Part shown: piece by piece, positions 1-11,230 of the stretch
How the letters are laid out: each line of letters opens with the position of its first letter
Numbering within the stretch: position 1 is the stretch's first letter
NCBI RefSeq assembly: GCF_028769735.1
Contig: NC_088200.1
Span: 66,656,061-66,720,060 of the forward strand
Origin: Zonotrichia leucophrys gambelii
Taxonomy: Eukaryota; Chordata; Aves; Passeriformes; Passerellidae
Direction: 5' to 3'
Length of the DNA: 64,000 bases
Position numbers and translations under genes: made by a program
Notes under the pieces: generated by a model
Databases searched by the model: none
Told to the model about the DNA's origin: nothing
The model's input: only the letters and a program-made list of their open reading frames with translations

Positions 1-315
1 GGTGCTGGCGGCGTTGCTGCGGGCGGCGGCTCTCCGCGGCAGCACCGTGCCGTTGTTCCGCAGCAGCAGGATGGGGCTGCCCGCCGCCTCGGCCGCCTGC
101 CTGCGCCGCGGGGGCTGGTACTGGGAGCCCAGGCTGAGCAGGCTGTACACCTGCCCGTTGTTCTCCCACTGGATCCGCTGCCTCCAGGCGGCGGGGGGCG
201 GCGGGGCGTCCCGGCGCGGCGGCTGCTGCTGCTGGCAGCCGGCGGGCCAGAGGCAGCTCCAGTAGATGCACGCGTGAAGCTGGGCGAGCAGGAGCCCCGG
301 CGGCGCGAAACGCAT
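1..315 (-). CDS. LOX: Lysyl oxidase, 5' part of first coding exon (partial)
   Basis: LOX is a secreted copper amine oxidase that oxidises lysines of collagen and elastin to start cross-linking. Read on the minus strand from the ATG at 315-313, 105 codons stay open to the window edge. They give a start [13 protein letters not shown] (hydrophobic signal-peptide region), a Gln/Pro/Arg-rich propeptide, and at residues 46-65 the LOX hallmark [19 protein letters not shown] second conserved patch, [10 protein letters not shown], ends at residue 90 and carries an N-glycosylation sequon (N88-G-T). The context of the start is AAGATGC, with A at -3. No other ATG lies in frame just upstream. The copper-binding and quinone-forming catalytic domain is off the left edge. 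The patches match vertebrate LOX rather than LOXL paralogues, from family knowledge. I am very sure of the identity. Confidence 0.96.
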   Translation of the reverse strand, partial: MRFAPPGLLLAQLHACIYWSCLWPAGCQQQQPPRRDAPPPPAAWRQRIQWENNGQVYSLLSLGSQYQPPRRRQAAEAAGSPILLLRNNGTVLPRRAAARSNAAST

Positions 316-607
316 CTTCTCCTCTTTCGTGGGCGCCGGCGGGTAGAGAGATACGGGCGAAACCGAGAGGGGAGGGAGGGGGATGGCGAGAGGAGAGCGA
401 GGGGCGCCTTTCCTGCTCCTCGGGATGGAGCGGGAGCGGGGGGCGGTGCGGGAGGCCGAGGGGTGCGGGCTGCGCTTCTGGAAGGGTCGGGCGGGCAGCG
501 GGGTCTCAGGCGCTGCCGCACCGGGGAGGTGCCATCGGGCAGGTCGGGTCGTCGGAAAGGAAACCCGGCCCGGGGGAGGCGGCGAGAGCGGCTTTTCTTC
601 TCCCCGG

Positions 608-615
608 TATTTATA
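608..615 (-). promoter_or_regulatory. LOX: TATA box of LOX
   Basis: The minus strand reads CGCCTATAAATACCGG, a consensus TATA box. It sits 293 bp upstream of the LOX ATG, which predicts transcription start near 578-583 and a 5' UTR of about 265 nt. A TATA box inside a CpG island fits a gene that is strongly inducible, as LOX is by TGF-beta and hypoxia (established knowledge). The exact start site is inferred. Confidence 0.75.
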
Positions 616-888
616 GGCGAGGGGATGCGAATGGGAGCCGGAGCAAACAATCAGCCTCTCATCGTCCTCCGGCCCGCGCTGGTGTCTGGAGCGAGGGAAG
701 GAGGAGGAGGAGGAGAGACCAGGGACTTTAAACTTGCTGGCACGCTCGCAAAGTTACACAAGCCCCGCTGGCTGGGCTGGCTGCACCCCCGCCATTTGTT
801 CACGTAATGCGGCTGGAAACGTGCGGCCCTGACAGTTCCCCCCACGGCCGCCCCCCGCCCGCCCGCCCGCCCCGCGCGGGGGCGGCTC

Positions 889-966
889 GGGGGGAACGGG
901 AACCGGGGGAACGGGAACGGGGGAACGGGAACGAGGGGAACGGGAACGGGAACGGGGGGGACGGGG
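889..966 (+). repeat. GGGAAC-type G-rich tandem repeat upstream of LOX
   Basis: About 75 bp is built of GGGAAC/GGGGAAC units (roughly nine), flanked by longer G runs. The runs of three or more G separated by AAC fit the G-quadruplex pattern. It lies about 280-350 bp upstream of the LOX TATA box, with the G-rich strand being the LOX template strand. Confidence 0.85.
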
Positions 967-1120
967 CAGCTCGGGGGCACGGGGCGGCTCGGGCCGGCTC
1001 GGCGGCGGGGGCTCCCCATCCTCCCTGCCTGCCTGCCCTGCCCTGCCTCGCTGCCTCCCCCCGCGCCCCGAGCCGCGCCGAGCCGTGCCGAGCCTGCGGC
1101 GGGCGGGCGCGCTCAGACAC

Positions 1121-4100
1121 ACGTAGGCTGCCAGAGTATGCCGTGGGGCAGCGCCAAAGTATGCAAAGGAAAAATGCTATTAGCTCATCAGCGCTGGAGA
1201 GACTAGAAACGGGGTGGCGGGGAGGGGGAAGGGGCCGCTGGCGAGAGAGGAAACATGTTTCTGGAAAATGTGCTGGCCGGCACATCTCCCGGGCTGGAGC
1301 AGCTGCTGGTGACCTTCGTCTCAGCGCTGAGTAACAGTCGGATCTCCTTGATGACCTCTTAATTAGGAGAAAACCTTCATCAAATAAACTCTTGACTATT
1401 GACTTTTGGGTTTTGTGCATATGAGTCACACGAGAAATATATTGGCGATGCTCCTCCCGGAGTAAGTTTTCATTGAAAAGTGAAATTTCACATGGGAGAG
1501 GCTTAGCCCCATCACCAGAACAAATAAACCTAGTTTGGGTAGTGTCTCCCCAAAATCGGGCTGGGGAAGAGGAGCACGCTGTGGCCCGAAAGCCTCTCCC
1601 TTCCTGCTTTTACAAGAGTTCATCAAGGCTGTGTTTTGATAAGTACAATCACCCAGTAAGGCAAATGAATTAAGGTCCATGGATTTCAGCCAAAACTTCT
1701 TTTGGGTGTATTTTTCCAAAGGCTGTTTGCTTATGAATCCTTGCAAAGGAATTGAGGAGAATACACAAAAGTTCTCCTTCACCGAAAGTTTGGTGATGAG
1801 AATATTTAAGTGAATCCTGCCAATGATGATCACTCTGCGCTGCAGGTTTTCACCTTACTCAGGTAGATTCAAGGCACCCTAGGACCACTGCCAGCTCCCC
1901 CAGGTCATGTTAACAGGTCACAAATTACTGGCCAGGTGGATATTGTGACTAGATTTTGATGGTTTTGTAGAGTTCTCCTGTCATTTGTTGTGTTGCAGTT
2001 TATTTTAATTGCACGTTACTTTAAATGGTACACAATAACAGAAAAACAGCAAAATGTGGTCCCACATTGTGGCTGTGACGGGTGGTGAATGCTGATTTAC
2101 ACTGCTGTAGAATTATTAGTTGCAGTGCTCATCTTTAAAGTGCTTTCACCACCCCAGATCCAGCTGTGCCAGCTGTGTGTCAAAGGTGCCCCCGCGGACG
2201 GGGACTCATTGGCTCTGAGTGTCACTGGCACTGGCTGCTGTGGCTCTGGCCACACAAATGGTCAGTCTGCAGAACACTGGGGAGCACAGGGCACTCGTGC
2301 TCCAAAGACTGCAAAGTCTTCTTACCTGAGAACACATCCAGTAGCCAGGTGGGTGCTTGCTACCATTGCCAGCCAGCACCAGGACAGTGGGGAGCATCTG
2401 CTGCGCTGGGCCCCCAACCAGAACAGGAACTGCTGTGCTGCTTTGGGCAGTCTGCCGCAGAGGTGGTTTGGTTTGGGTTCTCTTATTCATTGTATTTGCA
2501 GGCTGCTCATCCCCTATGATCTTCCTCATTGTGGCTTTGAAAATATTATTCTCCATTTAAGGGTTTGCCTGGAACAATCGGTGACTAAAGCTGAGTAAAA
2601 TGGAAAGGCTGAAGATAGGGAAAATGCAACACTGAAGGAATGAGATTTCTGTCTTTTTAATCTTCCTCTAAATCTTACTAATGTTACAAACAGCAGGTTG
2701 TTGCCCAATGTGTGATATTAGACAATGTTTCCACACAGCGGGATTCCAGCCATTTTTTCTTATGCCTGATTAAGTTACTATTTTTCATGAAACTGGAGAA
2801 AGCATATTTGAGAGTGGTATTCTCACCCATCTATCAACTATTCACACTGTTTGCAATCTTCTCGATAGCACGAGTTTCATCTATTAATTAATTTAGGGTT
2901 CATAAGCCCTGAAAAGCATTATTAGCATCACTAGAGAGTCATGTCCTTCCCTCAGCGTTCGGTGCCCATGTCCATTTAACTACTTTCCTCTCCCCACAGG
3001 TTGCCCAATTACACCAGGTTCTTTACATCTTAGGTCTGAATCAGTAAGCAGTTGCAGCAATGTCTCAGAACCTGGTATCAGATGGTAACTTATATTTACA
3101 TTTACATTTAATTGTAAGCTTTTAGCAGTCCTCATTCAGATGTTACAAATGGAAAAAAGTCTCCAATGGCATTAGTAGCATTTGGAGTTACGTTAATGTG
3201 TACACTACTGCTAAACTGCTAATTCAGTTGTAAATCTTGAAAATTGAAAAATATTAACCTGTTCACCACAAAAATCAACAAAAATACTCCAAACAGAACT
3301 AAAGCTATTTGAATTTGGCATGTCTTAATACATCTCCTAAGACACACATTTTAATGTTCTTTAATATTGATACGTGTATGAAAAAAGTATGATAGTGTAA
3401 AAAAGGGGAAGTGATTTTTAAATGTCAGTTTATATCAATCACATTATTTGTTACATTTAATATTATTTTTTAAATATCAGCTCTGTAGGAATGGGTTGGA
3501 TTATTCGTGTTCTTGTTTAGTCAAAAACTGGTATGCTTAGCTAGGGTCACATGCATAAACCAAGAAATATAAATAATTTTATAAAATTCTAACAGGAAGC
3601 TAGACAAACTTAGTATGTGTTAAGTATAATTATAAACTGTTATTTTTTTCCCTTGGGATCAAAGTATTGTTTGTTGAGGAGTCACTGCAATGAAAAATCT
3701 TGAAAGGTAGGGGTTGGTTTCAGCTTTTTCTACCTGGTAAATATTCAGTGTACTAATCTGATTTATGTTTGAATAGACAAAGAACTTACTCTGATTCTTC
3801 AGTTTGCATAAACACTGAGTTGCAAGTAGATTATTCAAATTTATCTTATTTTGTAGATCTTTCTTATAATACTTTTTATTCCTTCAATCTTAAAAGTTTT
3901 TAAAGTCATTTAAAATGACATCAAATATTAAGAGTTGTGTGATTTTGTTGCACACCAGAACACTGGATTTTTCTGAAGCATGTTTTGCAGAAGATCCAGA
4001 TATTTTTATTTAGAAAGTCACTTGTAAGTCTTGGATTAAAAAGTTCCTAATTTTAATGAATTCCCTTTAATAATTGGGATTAAGATGTTTTACAATATGT

Positions 4101-6700
4101 GAATTTTACTAGAAACTAAGAACACTGAGCACTTTCATATTCATGTCTGTAATAAGATTTTTTTTTTACAAACCAGCTTAATTAGAGACAAGGGTTATAG
4201 ACTTTTTCTGACATCAGTAGTCTTTGGAGCAGACAGTTATTATTTTTACAAAAGTTAGTCTTCCAGTTAAATTTAGCTACCCTTTGTATGTCTGATTTTG
4301 AAGTCTCTAATCAGACAACTTTCCACTACCATAAGTAAAATGCAAACATAAACTTTCAGACTTTTTTTTTTTATTGCTCGGAACTTATAAAGGAAGAAAC
4401 AGATTTTTGTTCATCAATGAACTTGTCAATTTGTTGAAAGAATAAAATTCCTATAATTTTATCAGCAGGTAAGGTCCTCGATTCAAAATTAACAGCCAAA
4501 ATGCCACCTGTCCCTTATCTAATATTTTGGGTTTATCTATCTGCAGTGCAACACCAGTTTGTGATTGCTTTGTTTTATGCACCATGGGTAGAACTGCTGA
4601 ATTGCAAATACCTGCACCAGGTGAAGTAAGTTAATCCATCTTTCTGTCCCTTCAGGATCTGACAGCTTGATCAGGAAAAGCAGCTACAGGGCCTGAGACA
4701 GGTGTTGCTCTCTTCTTGCATGGTGAGGGTTAAAGACAAAGCCTTCTGATATCAGTGAATTTGTCAAATCACTGCTTTACAATGAGGCTTTAATAGCAGT
4801 ATTATTAAGCCTAGAGTATTAAAGTGTTGCTAAAGCTGAACATGAGTGGTTTCACAGGATGCAGTTACATGGTTTCTTGCTTAAATGTACATTTTTAAAG
4901 AGCATAGCGAATATTTAACAAAAAGCCTTTCACTTCTTGAATTTATAATGTGTTTCATCTTGGTATATTTTTCTAATTTTCCTATTTGCTTTCTGTCTTC
5001 CAAGATTTCTATAAAAGTGAGATTTCGAAAAATGTGAAATAAATGGATAAATATGCAGTTGCTGCAAATTTATTTAGAGACTTAAAAATCCACCAAAGCT
5101 TTTTCTTATCTTATATATCAGCATCTGTAATGAAAGCTTCCCTACTATTATTTATGTAGTATTCATGGCAATGGGATGTATGTTGTCTGATGACATATAC
5201 AAAGGAAGAGAAGTCCAAGACACTCAAAGTAAAGATCTGTGCATTAACATCTGTGATCAGAACTAGAGTTAGCTTCATTTAACAAGGTCAGTAAAATTCA
5301 GGTTAGATTAGACAGTGCATGGGTAAACAGTGCCTTACTGCGTGGGTAGTTCAGTCCTGTATTGTCTCCACAAGCTGAGCAGGTGCTAAAGGACTGCTGC
5401 CATTCAGGCACAAATGCCTAATTTTATTGAAACTCATGGACACTGAGGAGAGATTACTGTGAAAAACACAAACTGGCTGAACAGTTCTATACACATCTTT
5501 GTTGTGGCAATGCTCCAAACTGAGTCTTTCCTTGTGCATATTTTGCACAAAAGAAAGAAAACCCATCTAGTAAGCCTAAAGAATCATTGAGAGAATAATT
5601 AGTTTTGAGTCGAAACATTCACCAGGTTGAGATTATGTGTGAAGGGAGAGAAATGGACAGCTTTCCAAATCTGTCATTTTCCTTCCATCTTCAGCAGGGA
5701 ATGAGTGCCTGTAAATCATTAACAAAGAGGAACACTGCCCAACATACTGTAAGAACAGAATATGTCAGTAGAAATTCTGGAACATGATTTTACCATGCAT
5801 CTCATCAAAAACTCTCCTAAATACCTGGATGTGATTTTTTTTTAAATAACATCTTTGTCTTCATAACCATCCTCAAATTTGCATGGCCATCACAGACACA
5901 GGTGACTGTATTTGTGGAACTTCAATGCCTGATCGAAAAAATGCCAGAGAAAATGCCTGTTTCAAATCCCAAGGTGAATTTTCATAATTGACATTAGAAA
6001 AAAATTACTGTTATACTTAGAAGGCTCAATTAAAACACTGATCAGTATTGCCCTTCATAATGGGAATGTGAATGCATAAAAAGTGGGACACTGATGATGG
6101 TAAATAAAGAACTGGTAGAGGAACTCCTATGTCTAGGCTTTTAATTGTCTGCTTTGTTTTCACTGGAGAATATGTACACAATAAAAACAGGCAACCCCCC
6201 TGAGCCTCTGCATTAGAGAGAATGTTTAGAGGCGTCAAGGACAGTAGAAATAGAGCTTGCAGTTTGCATTCAAAAATAAATGAGGGTAGAATAGAAACAG
6301 CTGAATGGTCCAACTTCTCCACAGTGAGATCTGCTTCTTGCAGGACATAGCAACCTGACAAAAGTCTTCTGCTAAGGGAGGCAGTTCCAACTTGTGAGTT
6401 GTATTAGCCAAGCTCTTACGGAAAAACAGTATTGTTTAGGCATCTATCCCTCCTGAATGTCTGCAGCAGTGCTTTGCTGTACATGATGCCGAAATGGAAA
6501 TACCTGATCGGAGGAAGAATGTTTCTAAAATAACACATTTGCAACTCAGTCTTGGTGCCTAGCATGGTATTGGCAAGCAAATATTTGATATTATTAACAC
6601 CTATAGTTTCTATTTTGCTTATCAGACAGCCATGTTCAGAAAGTTTTATGTGTAAACCCTGAAAAAGGGTTTTTGTGTAGATTACATAAACATATCCTCC
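1121..6700. other. Intergenic DNA, no gene seen
   Basis: The CpG island gives way to AT-rich sequence. From about 2710 to 5350 there is no open frame of 60 codons on either strand. Scattered shorter frames elsewhere (for example 2089-2598) have no recognisable domain and no codon-like pattern. No interspersed repeat is clear to me. The LOX-proximal part could contain distal regulatory elements, but none can be named from sequence alone. Confidence 0.6.
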
Positions 6701-6704
6701 TGGA

Positions 6705-7512
6705 TAACCTGTCAAGGCATGTGGATGATAGGGTATTAATTAGAGGCAGCCAGCATGGCTTCACCAAGGGCAAAATCCAAAGAGCTGCCATCAATAGCTC
6801 AGTGTCCAAATGGTGATTGGTAACAAAGCGTGTCCCTCAAGGGTCCATATTTAGACCAGTAGTGCTCAATATCAGTATTAATGACAAAGGCAGTGGGATT
6901 GAAGGCATCCTGAAAAAGTTTTTTGAGTGGTGTAGTTTTCTCTGCTGGAGAGAAGGGGTATAGCATGCACTTCCAGCCCAGAAAGCCAACAGGATCCTGG
7001 GCAATTCTGCTCCTCTGTTGTACTCAGATCCCACCTGGAGTACTGTGTCCAGTTCTGGGGCACAAGAAAGACATGGACCTGTTGGAGCAGGTCCAGAGGA
7101 GGGACACAAAAATGACCAGAGGGCTGGAGGACTTGCTTTTGAGAAGGCTCCAGGGAGATAATCTACCAACCTTTTAGTCTATAGATGTGGTTTGTAATGA
7201 AGATGGAGGGAGGCTTCTTACTGAGGCCTGTACTGACAGAACAAGGAGGAATATTTTTAAACTGAAAGCAGGTAGGTATAGGTTAGATACAAGGAAGAAA
7301 TTTTTTTACAATGCTGGTGGTGAGACATGGAAAGAGGCTGCCCAGAGAAGCTGTGGATGCTCCACTGCTGGAAGCATTCAAGGCCAGACTGGATGGGCTT
7401 GGAGTAACCTGGTCTAGTGAAGGTGTCCCTGCCATATCAGGACAGTTGAAACTCGATGATCTTTGAAGGTCCCCTCCAATCCAAACCATTATATGAGTCT
7501 GTGAAAACAGAG
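6705..7512 (+). mobile_element. CR1 LINE fragment, 3' end
   Basis: This is a degenerate CR1 retrotransposon in plus orientation. The start matches the reverse-transcriptase part (GTGTCCCTCAAGGGTCCATA, equivalent to the 'VPQGSVLGP' region). The middle matches the C-terminal part of ORF2 (VQRRDTKMTRGLEDLL in translation). The end has the CR1 3' tail (GATGATCTTTGAAGGTCCCC, then CCAATCCAAACCATTATATGA). Internal deletions and stops make it non-functional. CR1 copies are usually 5'-truncated, as here. Confidence 0.9.
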
Positions 7513-7764
7513 ATATTTCCAATCCTGAAACAAATCAGCATACATTCAAGAGTAGAAATATGACAGTTTGCCCAAAGTGATGGTCTGGACTGGTGAGCAT
7601 TTCTTGGCTTCTGAGCATTTCTTTGTCTACGCATAACTAATTCAACTATTTCAGGAAGATTGAAATAAGTAGTATCTAATTGAATAAGTCTTGGGAAAAA
7701 CTGACTTTATTTATTTATCTTCCTTAAAAGATGAAGAGTGCACTAAAACTATTGAGAAATTGTT

Positions 7765-7818
7765 TGTTGTTCAGATTCTCATCCTATCAAGTAGGATAGG
7801 ATGAGAATCTGAACAACA
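7765..7818. repeat. Perfect 24-bp inverted repeat with 6-nt loop
   Basis: Left arm 7765-7788 (TGTTGTTCAGATTCTC... in part) is the exact reverse complement of right arm 7795-7818. The loop is AAGTAG at 7789-7794. Pairing stops at 7764/7819. The absence of any mismatch suggests a recent origin, for instance template switching during replication, or selection for the fold. It lies about 250 bp after the CR1 end. No open frame crosses it meaningfully. Confidence 0.93.
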
Positions 7819-10043
7819 TGATCTTGGTTCTGTTATCTTTCCTCTTTGCTACTCCTGTTTTCTTTCCAATTGTTATGTTCCTTTTTCCCCAGGGCAGGGA
7901 CCACAGCTTCCTATTTGTCAACTCAGTGATGCTCCCAGTAGGGCACTGAGTCTGATTATTACTTTTGGCTTCTGCTACAATATGAAGAGCAGTCCTGAAT
8001 ACAGAATGCTGCATTGAACAAATGCGACATTTAGAACATGTGAAAACCCTCATGCAGCTGTGTGTGTTATTGAACAGAGTTGACACTCAGCAATTCTGAC
8101 TCAAATAAAACACCCACGGTGGTTTTCCCTTTGGTCTAAATTTCATCATAATATTTTGTCTTACATACCAATATTATGAACTCTTTTACTATTCTGCTTT
8201 ATAGTAGATCCTTTTTGAAATACATTCCTAATCTAATCCCTATTTTCATCCACATAATTATCAGATTTAGCTTTAGATATTCTCAGTGATTGGGGAATTT
8301 TTTTGAAGTAAAACATTAAATCATGCAGTTAGATTGAAAGGAATGTTTATAAAAATATGCTGAAGGTATATCAGGGCAATGACTTGAATATTTGCTTTAC
8401 CAACTAAGAGCAGAAGAAAAGTGTATACTTAGAAAGAGCTTGTTTGACTTTAATGAGCTGAAATAAGGTTGATGTTTAACACTTTTTTCCCTCACAGCAA
8501 ACAGACTCAAGCAGCTCCTAATGGAAGAACAACCATCCTTTGAGGGCAAGCTCAGAACCTGTAGGGTAGGCCAAGCTGATTTCACTATGTTTATTCCAAG
8601 TGGAAGTCTCACACAGCAATTGGTTTAAACTGCTCTTATGTGCATCATTTCCGAGAATTCAGGATTATCTCAACATTCAATGTCATGTTGTCAAACAGAA
8701 GTTTCTGTGAAAAGAGGTGGTTCACTCAAAAGTGTGCACATTCAGCTGTGCCCTGTGTGACAGAGGAGGCTGCTGCCTTTAACTGGGAAAGTGAAGCCCC
8801 TTCTCCATCTCTGCAGCTGGCTTGTGTCATCTCCCTGTGCTGGCTCAGGGTGGTGTGACAGCAGCAGGCCAGGCCCTGGGCTGGGCTGGTGCTGCTGCTG
8901 GGGCCCATGAAAGGACAGGCAATGGGCTGAGGGAGTGCACACACAGCAGCCTTGACTGGCGCAACACTGCGGCATTCAAAGCCCTGGGGGAAAGCTGTGG
9001 TTTCACAAAGTGGCTGGGTTTGTATGAGTTATCTGTGTGGTGACATGGAAGCATGATGTGAGGACATGAGATGGGAAAGACCAGGAAAAATTAAACCCCT
9101 TACTTATTCTTCCCAATAAATCTACAGTTAAACCCACCATGCTTTTTCTTTTGGTCTAGTTTTACCATGGTAATTTCTTTCTGTACTTGCTCTTGTTTAA
9201 CACAATTTTCTCTATGCATCTGTATATATAACACTGTATCTAGGTACAATTTCCTGGCATAGCTTGAACAAAATCAAATTCTTATACCTACATAAACCAT
9301 CAAAAACCCCACATAATATCCTAACCTTCAGGAGATTTTATACCTCTGATCCCTCTGTCCTTTGTTATGGAGAACTCAGGAGGGTGGCAGCTGTTCTGCA
9401 GCATGGGATACATTAGCATCATAGTATGACAGACTAACCTTGCAGCACAACAGTGTGAAAGGGCTTTAGGGAGGTGTGCCTGCTCCAAGGTTTTCTGCTT
9501 TTTCAAGTGGAAGTCTCTGTGCCTGCTCCAGTGAAGCTGTTGTTGTTGGGTAAGCCAGAAAGAGTTTTTTCAAAGAGTAACAAGCAATCAATAATGAATA
9601 AGAAACCCTTAACTTTGTGGCATTGTTTTACTCACTCTCATGGACCTCTTGAGGAAAGAAGAGCAGAAACTCTAGAAGCTGCTATAGGGCTGCTGTAGGA
9701 GTCATATCAGCAGAAGAGACCATGTAGAAAGACAGAACCTGATTAAGCACTGGCAGGTTTAAGAAGCAAAGATGCTGCTTGAGGAGAATGAATGTCTGGT
9801 TCCAGAACTGGATGTTTCCCCCACAGACAAGAAAGGAATACAGTATGTCTGGATTCCCTTTAAAAGTTTTGTGGATAATACTGAGTTCTAGTGAAAAACT
9901 CCCATGGAAATTAATTGAGTTACCAATTTCACCAGCATGAAACTTTGCAGCTGAGAGTGGAGCATTTAACATGTTTTTATATGTCCTGTGATGAACTTTT
10001 AAAATAATGTAAATTGCTCCAGGTATTGTATTTTCCACTTATT
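7819..10043. other. Intergenic DNA, no gene seen
   Basis: No exon, RNA gene or classified repeat is recognised. A moderately GC-rich patch at about 8730-9050 gives overlapping short frames on both strands with no known domain. It may be an unclassified old repeat. Confidence 0.5.
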
Positions 10044-10535
10044 TCACAGAATTATGAAATCAGAGAATATGGTGAGTTGGCAGAGACCCACAAAGATCAT
10101 CAAGTCCAGCTCCTGGCCCTGCACAGGACGCCCCAAGAGTCACACTGTGTGCCTGAGAGCATTGCCCAAACACTTACTGAACTCTGTCAGGCTGGTGCTG
10201 TGACCAATTTCCTGGAGAGCCTGTTCCAGTGCCCAACACTCTCTGGGTGAAGAACTTTTCCTGATCACCAACCTAAACCCTTCCTGACACAACTTCAGGC
10301 CATTCCCTTGTGTTCTGTCCCTGCCACCACAGAGCAGAGATCAGTGCCTGCCCCTCCTCTTCCCCTCACAAGGAAGCTGCACCTGCAGTGAGGTCTCCCC
10401 TCAGCCTCCTCCAGGCTGAACAGACCAAGGGACCTCAGCCACTCCCCACAAGACTTCCTCTCAAGGGCCTCAAGGCCCTTCAGCATCCTTGTAGCCCTCC
10501 TTTGGGCCCTAATGGCTCAATGTCTTTCCTATAAA
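10044..10535 (-). mobile_element. CR1 LINE, 5'-truncated, minus orientation
   Basis: The left end (TCACAGAATTATGAAATCAG) is the reverse complement of the CR1 3' terminus. The CR1 3' region follows in reverse: AAAGATCATCAAGTCCAGCT, CACCCCAAGAGTCACACTGTGTGCCTGAGAGCATT-like sequence, GAGGTCTCCCCTCAGCCTCC, and CTCCTTTGGGCCCTAATGGC near the truncation point. Divergence is moderate. It closely resembles the inserted element at 18.7-19.2 kb, so the two belong to the same or sister CR1 subfamilies. Confidence 0.92.
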
Positions 10536-10989
10536 ACTAATTATCATAGGTCTGACTTTGGATTTTGCTTTCTCATTAAAACTATAATGGTTAATAGCAC
10601 AGTTGTGGTGTAAAACTTTGGTTAATTTAAGTCTAAATGTATAGGAAGTGGATCCAGAGCACAATCTAAAAGTCCTGAGTTAAGGACAAGGTACTGTATT
10701 TCTCAAACTACTACTTGTCTTTCCATCATTACTGCACTCTCTTTGCAGGTTAGTATTTGCCAAGGACTGAAAACCAGCAAGAAGAAACTTTGGTTTGTGT
10801 CATGTCATGAAAGATTCAGAAGTAGTTACAGAAATTTCTCCTATGACTGATCTTTGCACAACACCAAGGAAGAGAATGTTAACTCCATTGAAGTAATGTA
10901 AATGAGCAGTGTTGGACAGAAAGAAAATTAAATATCCTTTTATAGAAATCCCTGGGAAAATCTGTAAGTAAGATTATATGTGTTAGAAT

Positions 10990-11230
10990 TTGGATTTACA
11001 AAATTTTAAAGCCAAGAAGGACCTGTACAGTCTAAACTTCTGCATAACACAGGCAATGGAATTTCACCCAGCAATTTCTGCATAAAGATCATAATTATCT
11101 GAGCTAAGATATCTTTTTTAGAAAGACAGTCTTGGATTAAAGAGGTCAAATGATAGAGAGCACACCACATCCCAAAGTCAGCTGATGCAATACTTTCTTC
11201 CCTTCCCTACAAAACATAACAAATGTGCCT
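10990..11230 (-). mobile_element. Old CR1 LINE fragment
   Basis: The sequence AAGCCAAGAAGGACCTGTAC ... TAACACAGGCAATGGAATTTCACCCAGCAATTTCTGCAT matches the general reverse-complement 3' region of older sauropsid CR1 subfamilies. It is much more diverged than the copy at 10.0 kb. Boundaries are approximate. Confidence 0.6.

Larger units (their letters stand above)
1..1120. promoter_or_regulatory. LOX: CpG island over LOX exon 1 and promoter
   Basis: The first 1.1 kb is strongly GC- and CpG-rich, in contrast with the AT-rich DNA that follows. It covers the LOX coding start, a 5' UTR of about 265 nt (316 to roughly 580, inferred from the TATA box) and about 540 bp upstream of it. Many long open frames here on both strands are low-complexity Arg/Pro/Gly translations caused by the base composition and are not genes. 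Confidence 0.88.

Noticed and set aside
274..1429. Several long open frames on both strands in the first 1.4 kb
   Set aside because: They are Arg/Pro/Gly/Ala-rich translations of a CpG island, overlap one another, and conflict with the clearly supported LOX exon and promoter on the minus strand.
2089..2598. 169-codon open frame on the plus strand
   Set aside because: Overlapping frames of similar length exist on both strands, there are no domain motifs, and the Cys/Trp-rich content is typical of translated non-coding repeat-like DNA.
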